64,000 bases of DNA from Allobosea sp. BK604 (lineage in GTDB: Bacteria > Pseudomonadota > Alphaproteobacteria > Rhizobiales > Beijerinckiaceae). Position numbers and translations under genes: made by a program. The stretch is taken from the NCBI RefSeq assembly GCF_004341515.1, contig NZ_SLZF01000005.1, positions 124,001-188,000 of the forward strand, in the 5' to 3' direction. How positions within the stretch are numbered: position 1 is the first letter of the stretch; each line of letters opens with the position of its first letter. This document shows positions 42,001 through 49,246 of the stretch, piece by piece. The notes under the pieces were generated by a model. That model saw only the letters and a program-made list of their open reading frames with translations, was not told the DNA's origin and did no database searches.

Positions 42001-43561
42001 TCAGCGACCAGGTGGAGGTGCCGGTCTTCGTGTAGGCGGAGAATCCGGTGAAGCCGTTGCTGCTGGAGCCGATGCGGCTCGCATCCAGCACAGCATTGGT
42101 CGTCCCGCCGAGGGCGAGCGTACCGCCCGTTCCGTTCACCTTGGCGCCCCCATTGAGGGCGTAGCCGGCGCGCAATTCCAGCGTGTTGTTGTTGCCGTCG
42201 AACTGGACGGACGGGACGCCTGTGGCGCCACGGTTGATCGTGCCGCTGGTGACGATGAGATTGTTGCTGCCGGTGACGAGAACGCCCGCCACGCCTGATA
42301 TGCCCGCGCTGCCGCCGTTGATCGTTCCGGCGTTGTACAGGGAGTTGTAATCCCCGGTGATGGAGACGCCCGCGGCGCCATTGTCCGACCCGAATGCCGC
42401 GGTGCTCAGATTCCGGCTCGCGCCGGTGATGACGCCCGTAACACTATTGGTCAGGACAGTGCCGGTGGCGAGCGATGTGCCGCTGCCGCTCAGCCTCACG
42501 CCGACGCCGCTGGCTCCGCCCTGTGTGACATTCGAGTCGACATCGTAGCCGCCTGCGCCGCCCAGGATCGTCCCGCTGTTGTTGACGATCCCGCCCGCCC
42601 CCGCGATGACCAGGCCCGCGCCGCCGTCACCACCCACACCGCTGCCGGTGAAGGAATTGATCGTGTTCAATAGGCCGCCGGCGCCGCCGCGCACCGTGCT
42701 GGTGTTGGTGAATGTCACGGAATCCCCCGACAGGGAGACGCCGGCACCGCCCGCACCGCCCACGCCGTTGATGGCGCCGGATCCCAGAAAGCCGAGGAAA
42801 CCGGCATCGCCACCGGCGCCGCCGGTGATCGTTCCGCTGTTCGAGACCTGCAAACCGGTGCTCGCCGAGGCGATGCCCGCGCCGCCCGCGCCGCCATTGC
42901 CCAGATAGCCGCTGAAGGAAGAATTCGCGCCGCCGCCGGCGCCGCCGGCACCGCCGGTCACGGCGCCGCTGCTCGTGATGACCAACGACGCGCCGTTGAT
43001 GACGAGGCCTGCGCCGCCGCCGCCGCCACCGCCCAGGCCGCCGTCGATCCCGTTATCTGCCGCCCCGGCCCCGCCGCTGGCGCCGCCGCCGCCGGTGCCA
43101 CCCGATCCGCCCACGGTACCGCCGCCCGCGCCGCCAATGCCGCCGGCCGTGCCGCTCCCGCTGCCTCCCGCGGAACCGGACAAACCTTCACCGCCGCCCG
43201 CACCACCGGCGCCGCCTGTCACGGTGACGCTGAGGCCGTTGGAGGTGGTGAGCTGCAACCCGGCACCGCCGCCACCGCCACCGCCGCCGCCGTTGCTGAA
43301 GCCGCCCCCACTGTGCCCGCCCCCAGATCCATCCGGCGGCAGCGTCTGGGCCCGGGCCGGCGAGATCGTCAGGACGCCTGCGGCCGCCACCATCGCGAGC
43401 AGCAGGACCGGCGCGAGGCATGATGTCCCAAGCAGGTCACGGCGACGCTTCGCGAGGCAGAGCCGCGACTTGCTCGAAACCGCCGGGCGGCCCACGGACG
43501 ACTTGCCACGGACGGCCGCCTGATCAACTTGCGCGCGCTTCACCGAAATCCCCCCAGACAT
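36044..43561 (-). CDS. Giant autotransporter with glycine-rich passenger and beta-strand repeats
   Basis: About 2,505-residue surface protein (type V secretion). A long signal region with basic residues (CLAKRRRDLLGTSC, then LAPVLLLAMVAAAGVLTIS) and cleavage near ARAQT is followed by a glycine-rich stretch, roughly residues 80-430. Next come at least 12 autotransporter-associated beta-strand repeats of the form LTKxGxGTLxLSGxNTYTG with xAGTLxxxG, separated by spacers, forming a long beta-helix. The last 280 residues are the beta-barrel translocator (VWGAAFGSVGRTDGDVR, WSGRFQASAAVAS) ending in KVSF with the terminal Phe needed for outer-membrane insertion. Alternative start: GTG 43543 after GGGGGGA. 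Likely an adhesin or aggregation factor. Confidence 0.93.
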   Translation of the reverse strand: MSGGISVKRAQVDQAAVRGKSSVGRPAVSSKSRLCLAKRRRDLLGTSCLAPVLLLAMVAAAGVLTISPARAQTLPPDGSGGGHSGGGFSNGGGGGGGGGAGLQLTTSNGLSVTVTGGAGGAGGGEGLSGSAGGSGSGTAGGIGGAGGGTVGGSGGTGGGGASGGAGAADNGIDGGLGGGGGGGAGLVINGASLVITSSGAVTGGAGGAGGGANSSFSGYLGNGGAGGAGIASASTGLQVSNSGTITGGAGGDAGFLGFLGSGAINGVGGAGGAGVSLSGDSVTFTNTSTVRGGAGGLLNTINSFTGSGVGGDGGAGLVIAGAGGIVNNSGTILGGAGGYDVDSNVTQGGASGVGVRLSGSGTSLATGTVLTNSVTGVITGASRNLSTAAFGSDNGAAGVSITGDYNSLYNAGTINGGSAGISGVAGVLVTGSNNLIVTSGTINRGATGVPSVQFDGNNNTLELRAGYALNGGAKVNGTGGTLALGGTTNAVLDASRIGSSSNGFTGFSAYTKTGTSTWSLNNANVAVGDWNVQQGTLALNNGAQWTGNIDVASGATLSFGATSVANSVAGTVTIANGAALAATTANPNTQLSGLALNGTSNLNMTVTRAGNTTPLATATSLTLDGTLNITNSANSLAAGTYRLFNTSVLTDNTIVIGTAPIQFAYQIDTSTSTQVNLVVEPNVGYWNGAHSVANGIVNGGSGVWKNSLNNWTNATGIVSKTWGGYEAYFQGDAGTVSIDNGGVTAYLLHFLTDGYVVNLDPLTLASVSAAKPIVEVTSGATATIQSVIEGTAGLDKTGAGTLVLSGTNTYTGNTTISAGTLQIDGTGSILGNVANSGTLVFSPSSDLTFAGNITGAGSLTKSGAGKLTLSGLNTYSGTTTISAGTLQMDVGGNPVLSGAVANSGALIVNANTVTPSGLTISGVISGPGTLTKNGTGALKLTADNTYTGLTTVTDGVLYVGFGTTTGAIAGDIVNNAPVIVGGVNSGKGVAFFRTNASTYGGVISGTGQVGVGGGGSLTLTGENTYTGGTFITGATLIIGDGATSGSVVGDIQTSFPSNPAGTVAFNRSDLVTFPGAIFGTGGLEQRGTGTLLLTGANTYGGSTVITRGTIQVGDGISGSLPTATNVTNDGALVFNQGADATLSGVISGTGSVTKMGSTTLTLTGLSTYSGATNVMAGELLVSGAGAGIGDLSAVTVASGATFRIANHDETIGSLAGAGNVTVGARQLTVGGDNTSTTYSGAMAGSGAISLVKAGSGTMTLSGTNTYTGATQVNGGELRVNGSIQGAVGVASGATLSGSGAIGGAVTVASGGTLSAGSSPGTLTVGSLVLDSGSNTVFELNNPGAIGGPGNDYVIVNGVGAAGNLALGGTLTANVGSAGYYRLFDVTGGGTVSGSFDTLALTAPSVAGAVGTVYNAPSGAPTQVNLSVLGTGQTIQFWDGGDQLGNGTVDGGAGTWSAGNANWTGAPGQADFNAPWAGSVGVFQGTAGAVTVAGTQSFDTLQFNSDGYALSGGSLSFGVAGGGTINISAGVTTTIASSLVDGTGSGLTKVGAGTLVLSGSNSYTGGTTIAGGTLSVSSDANLGDAAGAVTFNGGTLATTASFDTTRSVTLTGAGGVDVSTGTQLGLGGPVSGPGSLAKLGAGTLVLSGASNYTGATLVQAGTLRAGAAGTLASASAFSVSAGATLDLAGFDHSIASLEGAGAVTLGAATLSLGSNGQDTAFSGAITGSGGLTKTGGGSLSLSGSNGYAGATSVQAGTLRAGAAEAFASGSAFSVSAGATLDLAGFNQGIGSLAGAGSVTLGAATLTTGSSNASTTFSGAISGTGGLTKTGTGAFTLSGVNTYTGTTKIDAGTLTVMGGSAISDQGRVTIASGATLDVAQSETIGSLVGDAGSIVTLAAGQTLTTSDNSGASFAGAIAGAGDFKQDFVGKTTVSGTSSYTGATFVTRGTLVVNGSIASSSGLTVDAGGTIAGSGQLPSTVVNGTISPGNSPGTLTVNGNLTLGAGSLYLAEIQGAVSDRVNVTGTASLAGTLRIVPLGGSYVFSTPYTLLSAQGGRSGTFGTVDTTGSFGDGVATTVAYTASDVQLTLAPKPLAPIVDPVVPPTEPPATPGVTPAEPGSRLGVGRPANAYAVAAGIDRAVAAGANPSALFGLYNLPAAAIPAAVNQLSGEVHTAAPAMAVSAADQFLRAMLDPSAAGRLGEASPAPGAATFSGSVTKGHDVPVVLNPPRYSVWGAAFGSVGRTDGDVRAGSARRDLDDAHLAVGADVRLAPGTVAGFAVAGGSARTSLAGGLGKADAEAFQAGLYGMTRLGPINLAAALGYARLENDVNRSAPALGSALSSSYVTTAWSGRFQASAAVASWNGLTLSPLAALQAIQVRSPGVAEASWSGASAGALSLARRNEVTSRSELGLQLDVQAMLGATPVSGYVRASWAHYFQRDADLSASLIGLPGASFAVQGAKPARNAALITTGFDVRLTPNVTLGARFDGELSGTTNRYGGSAQLKVSF

Positions 43562-43931
43562 CGGATTCAACCAACCGACGCCATGCCGCGGGAGAATCAG
43601 CGGCAGTCTAGCGGTGCGTGCGCCCGGACAGCTTTGAACGGCCGTTCGCAATCCTCTGGTTTTCCGCTTTGGGGGCTAGTGTTGCCGTTGGGTAACGGAA
43701 GGACCGGCTCAACCGCATCCGTGCCAAGCCATCGAGGCTTTCGCGCGCGGCGACGGCGCCGTCCAATCGAAGCGCTGCGGCCCTCCCGCTCTCTGCCGAG
43801 CGACTTTGCCGCCGGTCCAGCTTGGCGTTCAGGCATAGGCTACAGCGCAACGCAGCTTGCGCGCCTCTTGACCGACTCGCGCACCGGGCTCCAAGTCCTA
43901 TGGGCGGCGATCGACGACGTTGGGGAATACG
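43562..43931. other. Divergent intergenic region, autotransporter / secreted protein
   Basis: 370 bp between the starts of the minus-strand autotransporter and the plus-strand secreted protein. Both promoters must lie here. A short open frame on the minus strand (43597-43836) has Arg-rich composition and no family features. I find no convincing operator or promoter hexamers. Confidence 0.5.
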
Positions 43932-44501
43932 ATGAAGAGTGTGATCGCGGTCTTGGGGCTCACAATAGCGGCAATCTCGGTCGCCGGCCCTGCCGGAGCT
44001 GCACAGGTGACACGGCAAGGCACCACGGTCACGGTGCGCGGCCTTATCGGGCCAGGCGATGATATCGCCTTTGAACAGGCGGCTCCGCAGGGCAGTTACC
44101 GAACGGTGGTTTTGTCGAGCCCGGGCGCAGGCGAAGGTGGGCTTCCCGCGGCGATCGCGATGGCCCGGTCTATCAGGGCGGCCGGCGCATCGACAGTGGT
44201 GAACGCCTCTGGAAGCAATTGCGGAAGTGCGTGCACCCTGCTCTTTGCCGCCGGTGCGCAACGCTACTACGTCGGTGGTGAGCGGATCGCTGAAGGCGTC
44301 CGCCCCAAAGGCCAATCCGGGCTAGGCTTTCATCAGGCGCGGTCGCCTCGCGGCACGGCTCAGATGGCTTCCGTGTATTCCGAGATGGGCGCATCAGCCG
44401 GCGCCGACTTGTCGAGCAAGTCGCCCTTCGAGACGCTCTATTACGTATCTGGTGCCACCGCACTCTCGACGGGGATCGCCACAAGCCTGAAGCGGCCTTA
44501 G
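43932..44501 (+). CDS. Secreted ClpP/crotonase-like periplasmic protein (COG3904-like)
   Basis: 189-residue protein with a Sec signal (IAVLGLTIAAISVAGPAGAA). The mature part has VVLSSPGAGEGGLPAAIAMA, a Ser in NASGSNCGSACTLLFAAG and GLGFHQARSP, the pattern of a ClpP/crotonase-fold family predicted to be periplasmic: strand with Gly-rich turn, Ser after Cys-Gly, then a His. The Ser-His pair suggests hydrolase ability but the family is uncharacterised. ATG 43932 follows GGGGAA; the frame opens at TTG 43920. Divergent from the autotransporter. Confidence 0.7.
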   Translation: MKSVIAVLGLTIAAISVAGPAGAAQVTRQGTTVTVRGLIGPGDDIAFEQAAPQGSYRTVVLSSPGAGEGGLPAAIAMARSIRAAGASTVVNASGSNCGSACTLLFAAGAQRYYVGGERIAEGVRPKGQSGLGFHQARSPRGTAQMASVYSEMGASAGADLSSKSPFETLYYVSGATALSTGIATSLKRP

Positions 44502-44682
44502 GCGAGCAGGCTGGGAATGCTCTGGCGGGTCGATGGCTGTCGCTCCAGGCATGGATCGAGAGTTGCCATGCCAATGAGCGCGAAGTGTCCGCTTCCGGGC
44601 CGTGACTTAATATCCGCAAATGGAGCGTTTCGGTATGAGCGCTCGCCGTCGCACCGGTGCCACCACGCGATATCGCCCCGCC

Positions 44683-45588
44683 TCAACTGCGATCGACCTT
44701 GAGATAGTCGATCGCGTCCAGCACCTTCTGGATCGACTTGAGCATCGCATCGACGGGAGAGGTCAGCCCGCCTTCCGGATAGCTCGCATAGACCCGGCCA
44801 TGGATCAGGTCGGGCACCGGCCGGAGGATCTGGACGCGGCCGGCGGCGACGTCCGGCTCCATCATCCGGACGGGCAGGACGCCGAGCGCCGCGCCCGAGG
44901 AGACCAGATGGCCGATGACGGCGACGCTGCTGCAGATGTCGTGGCGCAGCGGCTCGATCCCGGCGGTCGCGAACCAGTCCTTGATCTGGCGGAACATGGC
45001 GGAGCGCGGCGGATTGCTGACGATCGGCAGGCGGTGCAGTTCGGCGGGGGCGACGTTGTCGCGAAGGCCCCAGTTGACGCCGGCGACCCAGGCCGTGTCC
45101 TGGATGCCGAGCGGCACGAGGCGCATGCCGGGCCGCCCGGTCGGATTGACCAGCACGGCGAGATCGAGCCGGCGGTCGCTCAGCTCGCGTTCGAGCTCAT
45201 AGCTGATCGAGACGACGAATTCGGCCTTGAGCAGCGGATAGTCGGTCCGCACAGTCTCCAGCAACCTGGGCAGGCAGGTCATCGCGAAGCCCTCGGCGAA
45301 GCCGACCCGGATGCTGCCGGTCACGGTCGCCGGATCGGTCTGCAGCATGATCCGGTCAGCCTCCTCCAGCAGCGCCGAGGCGCGCGGCAGGAGCGCAAGC
45401 GCGTCGGCCGTCGGCGCCAGTCCGCGACCGTTGCGCTGGAACAGCTTGACATTGAGGGCCTGCTCGAGATCGCGCAGCCGCAGCGAGATGGTCGGCTGCG
45501 ACATGTGGAGATGGCCGGCGGCCTTGCCGAGCGAGCCCAGGCGCACGGTCCAGAAGAAGGCTTCGAGCTGCGCGATCGTGAAGCGCAT
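44683..45588 (-). CDS. LysR-family transcriptional regulator
   Basis: 301-residue regulator from ATG 45588 (a longer frame reaches 45618). HTH residues are in AGHLHMSQPTISLRLRDLEQ near 25-45, and the effector domain begins at GSIRVGFAEGFAMTCLPRLL. It is divergent from an enolase-superfamily gene with an inverted-repeat region in between, so it probably regulates the catabolic genes that begin at 45694. Confidence 0.92.
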   Translation of the reverse strand: MRFTIAQLEAFFWTVRLGSLGKAAGHLHMSQPTISLRLRDLEQALNVKLFQRNGRGLAPTADALALLPRASALLEEADRIMLQTDPATVTGSIRVGFAEGFAMTCLPRLLETVRTDYPLLKAEFVVSISYELERELSDRRLDLAVLVNPTGRPGMRLVPLGIQDTAWVAGVNWGLRDNVAPAELHRLPIVSNPPRSAMFRQIKDWFATAGIEPLRHDICSSVAVIGHLVSSGAALGVLPVRMMEPDVAAGRVQILRPVPDLIHGRVYASYPEGGLTSPVDAMLKSIQKVLDAIDYLKVDRS

Positions 45589-45629
45589 AATTTGAGAATC
45601 CAAATCAGTTAGCCTCAAATAATCAAATT
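45589..45629. promoter_or_regulatory. LysR-type operator region, AT-rich inverted repeats
   Basis: AATTTGAG (45589-45596) and CTCAAAT (45614-45620) form a perfect inverted repeat of 7 bp with a 17-base centre, followed by AATCAAATT (45621-45629), a third related arm. The AT-rich block stands out in GC-rich DNA and abuts the LysR start. It would serve autorepression and activation of the gene at 45694. Confidence 0.5.
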
Positions 45630-45693
45630 AGATTGGCTTTGCAAAAGCCCTTAGCGTCCCGTCGCGTTACGTCACCGCCGCGCAGGACAGCCC

Positions 45694-46890
45694 TTGGACA
45701 CCGTCGTCGACCGCATCGAACTCTTCCATCTCGGCTATGAGCTCCCCGAGCGCATCGGCAACGCTGCCCGCTTCTTCCAGCGCCGCGAGACGCTGCTGGT
45801 GAAGCTCACCACCCGCGGCGGCGCGGTCGGATGGGGCGAGACCTGGGCCCTACCCGCCCCGGCCGCGGCCTTGATCCAGGCCACGCTCGGGCCGGCCCTG
45901 CTCGGCGAGGATGTGCAGGCGCCGCAGCGGATCTGGCGCAAGCTCGCCCGCTTCATCGTCAACGACCGGCGCGGCCTGTCGAACATGGCGATCGCCGCGC
46001 TCGACATGGCGGTCTGGGATGCCCGCGCGCGCTCAGAGGGCGTGCCGCTCGCCACAGCCCTGGGCGGCGCGCTGCGCGACCGGGTGACGAGCTATGCCAG
46101 CGGCCCCTTCGTCAAGCCGGGCGAAGAGCCCTATGGCCACTATCTCGACGAGGTCGGCTTCTATCTCGAACGCGGCTTCCGCAACGTGAAGATCCGGGCC
46201 GGGATCGGCGCCCGCGAGGACGCCGCGATCGTGAAAGCCGTCCGCCACGCGATCGGCGACGATATCGGCCTGATGGTCGACATGAACGAGGCCGGCGATA
46301 TAGCGCAGACGCTCGATTTCGCCGGCAAGGTCGAGGATTGCGACCTGATCTGGCTCGAGGAGCCGGTCCTGCACGACGACCTGCCGTCCTGGAGCCGTGT
46401 CGCCGGCAAGACGCGCCTGGCGCTGGCGGGCGGCGAATCCCTCTACAGCATGGCCGGCTTCCGCGACTTCCTCGCGGCCGGGGTCTTCGCCATCGCCCAG
46501 CCCGATCTGGCGCTGTGCGGCGGGCTGACCGAGGGCCTGCGTATCGCCGCACTGGCGGAGGCGTTCAATGTCCCGGTCGCGCCGCATGTCTGGGGCAGCG
46601 CCGTCAATTTCGCCGCCTCGCTGCATTTCGCTGCCGTGCTGCCGGATCGCACGCGGCCCGGCCAGCGCTTCCCCTTCTTCGAGTTCGACGCCTCCGACAA
46701 CCGGCTGCGCGACGCCTTCATCGACTGTCCCGTGCTGGCGGACGGAACGATGCCGGTGCCGCAAGGCCCGGGCCTCGGCTTCGAGATCGCGGAGCGCGAG
46801 CTGCAGCCCTTCCTGATGACGCGCGGCGAGCTCGGCCGCGCACAGCCAGCAGACATCAAACAATACCGAGCGATGGGAGAGAGACCATGA
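45694..46890 (+). CDS. Mandelate racemase/muconate lactonizing enzyme family protein (enolase superfamily)
   Basis: 398-residue enolase-superfamily enzyme, probably a sugar-acid dehydratase. Catalytic Lys-x-Arg lies in NVKIRAGIG near residue 165, metal ligands in LMVDMNEAGD, IWLEEPVLHDD and LAGGESLYS, and the base in VAPHVWGS. It starts with TTG 45694, about ten bases after a CAGGA site; no other start precedes the conserved first strand. Its stop overlaps the ugpB start as ATGA, so enzyme and importer are translated together. Confidence 0.9.
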   Translation: MDTVVDRIELFHLGYELPERIGNAARFFQRRETLLVKLTTRGGAVGWGETWALPAPAAALIQATLGPALLGEDVQAPQRIWRKLARFIVNDRRGLSNMAIAALDMAVWDARARSEGVPLATALGGALRDRVTSYASGPFVKPGEEPYGHYLDEVGFYLERGFRNVKIRAGIGAREDAAIVKAVRHAIGDDIGLMVDMNEAGDIAQTLDFAGKVEDCDLIWLEEPVLHDDLPSWSRVAGKTRLALAGGESLYSMAGFRDFLAAGVFAIAQPDLALCGGLTEGLRIAALAEAFNVPVAPHVWGSAVNFAASLHFAAVLPDRTRPGQRFPFFEFDASDNRLRDAFIDCPVLADGTMPVPQGPGLGFEIAERELQPFLMTRGELGRAQPADIKQYRAMGERP

Positions 46891-48197
46891 GGACGATATT
46901 TGGAACATTGGGGTTGGGCGCAGCGCTCATGGCGGCGAGCCCGGCCCTGGCGCAGACCGAGATCCAGTTCTGGCACGCGATGGCGGGCGAGATGGGCCAG
47001 CGCGTCGAGAAGCTCGCCAACGACTTCAACGCGACGCAGAAGGACTTCAAGATCGTCCCGGTCTACAAGGGCACCTATCCTGAGGTCATGACCGGCGGCA
47101 TCGCGGCCTTCCGCGCCAAGCAGCCGCCGCACATCCTGCAGATCTTCGAGGTCGGCACGGCGACGATGATGGCGGCGAAGGGCGCGATCTATCCGGTCTA
47201 CGAGCTGATGAAGGAGAACAACGTTCCCTTCGAGCCGAAGAGCTACCTGCCGGCCGTCTCCGGCTATTTCTCCGATGTGAAGGGCAACATGCTGTCCTTC
47301 CCGTTCAACTCGTCGACGCCGATCCTCTATTACAACAAGGACCTGTTCAAGAAGGCCGGGCTCGACCCGAACTCGCCGCCGAAAACCTTCGCGGATGTCG
47401 AGAGCTACGCCAAGAAGCTGCAGGCGGCCGGCGTCTCCTGCGGGTTCACGACGGAATGGCCGTCCTTCATGCAGTTCGAGAATTTCTCGGCCTATCACAA
47501 CCAGCCGATCGCGACGAAGGCGAACGGGCTCGACGGCCTCGATGCCGAGCTGAAGCTGAACGGGCCGGTGCAGGTCAAGCACCTGCAGAACCTGGTCGAC
47601 TGGCAGAAGACCAAGGTGTTCGACTATGGTGGCCGCGGCGACAATTCGAAGACCAAGTTCTTCTCGGGCGAATGCGCCATGACCGTCTCGTCGGCGGCGG
47701 CGCGTCTCGGCATCGTCACCAACATGAAGGCCGATGTCGGCATGGCGCTGCTGCCCTATTACGCCGACGTGCAGGGCGCGCCGCAGAACTCGATCATCGG
47801 CGGCGCCAGCCTGTGGGTGATGCGCGGCCAGAAGCCGGCCGACTACAAGGGCGTCGCCCAGTTCTTCGCCTATCTGTCGCAGCCCGAGGTCCAGGCCTGG
47901 TGGCACCAGCAGACCGGCTATCTGCCGATCACCACCGCCGCCTATGAGCTTTCGCGCCAGCAGGGCTTCTACGACAAGAACCCCGGCACCGATGTCGCGG
48001 TGAAGGAGATCAACCTCAACCCGCCGACCGATAATTCCAAGGGCCTGCGGCTGGGCAATTTCGTGCAGATCCGCGCGATCGTCGAGGAGGAGATCGAGAA
48101 CGCGCTGCAGGGCAAGAAGACGCCGCAGCAGGCGCTCGACTCAGCGGTCTCGCGCGGCAACGAGCTGCTGCGGCAGTTCCAGAAGTCGAACTCCTGA
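46887..48197 (+). CDS. ugpB: ABC transporter substrate-binding protein, UgpB type
   Basis: 436-residue periplasmic receptor (family 1). The signal peptide ends at SPALAQ. The mature protein follows E. coli UgpB closely: EIQFWHAMAGEMGQRVEKLA, KIVPVYKGTYPE, QIFEVGTATMMAAKGAI, FNSSTPILYYNKDLFKKAGL, IIGGASLWVM and GKKTPQQALDSAVSRGNELL. sn-Glycerol-3-phosphate or its diesters would be the textbook ligand, but coupling to a sugar-acid dehydratase and a lactonase gene argues for a different solute in this copy. A mosaic repeat separates it from ugpA. Confidence 0.9.
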   Translation: MRTIFGTLGLGAALMAASPALAQTEIQFWHAMAGEMGQRVEKLANDFNATQKDFKIVPVYKGTYPEVMTGGIAAFRAKQPPHILQIFEVGTATMMAAKGAIYPVYELMKENNVPFEPKSYLPAVSGYFSDVKGNMLSFPFNSSTPILYYNKDLFKKAGLDPNSPPKTFADVESYAKKLQAAGVSCGFTTEWPSFMQFENFSAYHNQPIATKANGLDGLDAELKLNGPVQVKHLQNLVDWQKTKVFDYGGRGDNSKTKFFSGECAMTVSSAAARLGIVTNMKADVGMALLPYYADVQGAPQNSIIGGASLWVMRGQKPADYKGVAQFFAYLSQPEVQAWWHQQTGYLPITTAAYELSRQQGFYDKNPGTDVAVKEINLNPPTDNSKGLRLGNFVQIRAIVEEEIENALQGKKTPQQALDSAVSRGNELLRQFQKSNS

Positions 48198-48209
48198 TCG
48201 GGACTTACC

Positions 48210-48311
48210 AGAGAATTTCCGCGCTTCTCTGAATCGCGGAAATTCTCTATCTCTTTGTATTGACGCATTTTCTTCACGCGAACCGGTCTCCACTTCGCTC
48301 GAAAATGCTCC
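48210..48311. repeat. Rhizobial-type intergenic mosaic repeat, copy B
   Basis: Palindrome AGAGAATTTCCGCG...CGCGGAAATTCTCT (48210-48248) followed by CTCTTTGTATTGACGCATTT and CTTCACGCGAACCGG, ending in TCGCTCGAAAATGCTCC. It aligns with copies A and C and lies entirely between ugpB and ugpA. Orientation relative to transcription is opposite to that of copies A and C. Confidence 0.75.
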
Positions 48312-48360
48312 AGGGGGCCGCGGGTTCATCCGCCGCCCTTTTCAAGCGAGGTCACGGTTC

Positions 48361-49245
48361 ATGCGCGGCAAGCGCGTCACTTTCCCGGGCATGGCTGTGC
48401 CGGCGCTGCTGCTCGCGCCGCAGCTCGCCATCACCATCGTCTTCTTCGTCTGGCCGGCCTTCCAGTCGCTGCGCAGCGCCCTGTTCCGGCAGGATGCCTT
48501 CGGCCTCGGCGAGGAATTCGTCGGGCTCGACAATTTCACGAGGCTGTTCGGCGACCCGGCCTATGCGACCGCGTTCGGCTTGACGCTGGTCTTCGCGCTG
48601 GCGACGACCGTGCTCTGCATGGCGCTCGCGCTGCTCTTCGCGGCGCTGGCCGATAGCGTGGTCAAGGGCGCCACCATCTACAAGTCGCTGCTGACCTGGC
48701 CCTATGCCGTCGCGCCCGCCATTGCCGGCGTGCTCTGGTGGTTCCTGTTCAACCCGACGATCGGCCTGTTCGCGCGCGGGCTCAATGCGCTCGGCATCGA
48801 GTGGAACCATTATCTCAATGGCGGCCAGGCGCTGACCCTGGTGATCATCGCCTCGGCCTGGAAACAGGTGGCCTACAGCTTCCTGTTCTTCCTGGCCGGG
48901 CTGCAGACCATCCCGAAATCGCTGCTTGAAGCAGCCTCGCTCGACGGCGCGGGCAGCTTCACCCGCTTCCGCGTGATCGTGCTGCCCCTGCTGATGCCGA
49001 CGACCTTCTTCCTCGCCGTCACCAATCTCGTCTACGCCTTCTGCGACACGTTCGGCGTGATCCACGCGACGACCGCGGGCGGGCCGGGCACGGCGACGAC
49101 GACGCTGATCTACAAGATCTACCAGGACGGGTTCGAGGCGCTCGACCTCGGCAGCTCGGCGGCGCAGTCGGTCGTGCTGATGGCGCTGGTCGGCACACTG
49201 ACCCTGATCCAGTTCCGCTACATCGAACGCAACATCCATTACTGA
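48361..49245 (+). CDS. ugpA: ABC transporter permease, UgpA type
   Basis: 294-residue inner-membrane permease. About six membrane segments are visible (near residues 12-32, 70-95, 105-125, 155-175, 205-225, 262-282). The EAA loop is LLEAASLDGAGSFTRFRVIV near residue 185. QLAITIVFFVWPAFQSLRSA and ALFRQDAFGLGEEFVGLDNF match the UgpA N-terminal region. It begins 163 bp after ugpB, a gap filled by the mosaic repeat, and ends 1 base before the ugpE start. Confidence 0.9.
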   Translation: MRGKRVTFPGMAVPALLLAPQLAITIVFFVWPAFQSLRSALFRQDAFGLGEEFVGLDNFTRLFGDPAYATAFGLTLVFALATTVLCMALALLFAALADSVVKGATIYKSLLTWPYAVAPAIAGVLWWFLFNPTIGLFARGLNALGIEWNHYLNGGQALTLVIIASAWKQVAYSFLFFLAGLQTIPKSLLEAASLDGAGSFTRFRVIVLPLLMPTTFFLAVTNLVYAFCDTFGVIHATTAGGPGTATTTLIYKIYQDGFEALDLGSSAAQSVVLMALVGTLTLIQFRYIERNIHY

Positions 49246-49246
49246 C

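Noticed and set aside
43597..43836. 79-codon minus-strand frame upstream of the autotransporter.
   Set aside because: Arg-rich, no ribosome site or family features, located where promoters are needed.
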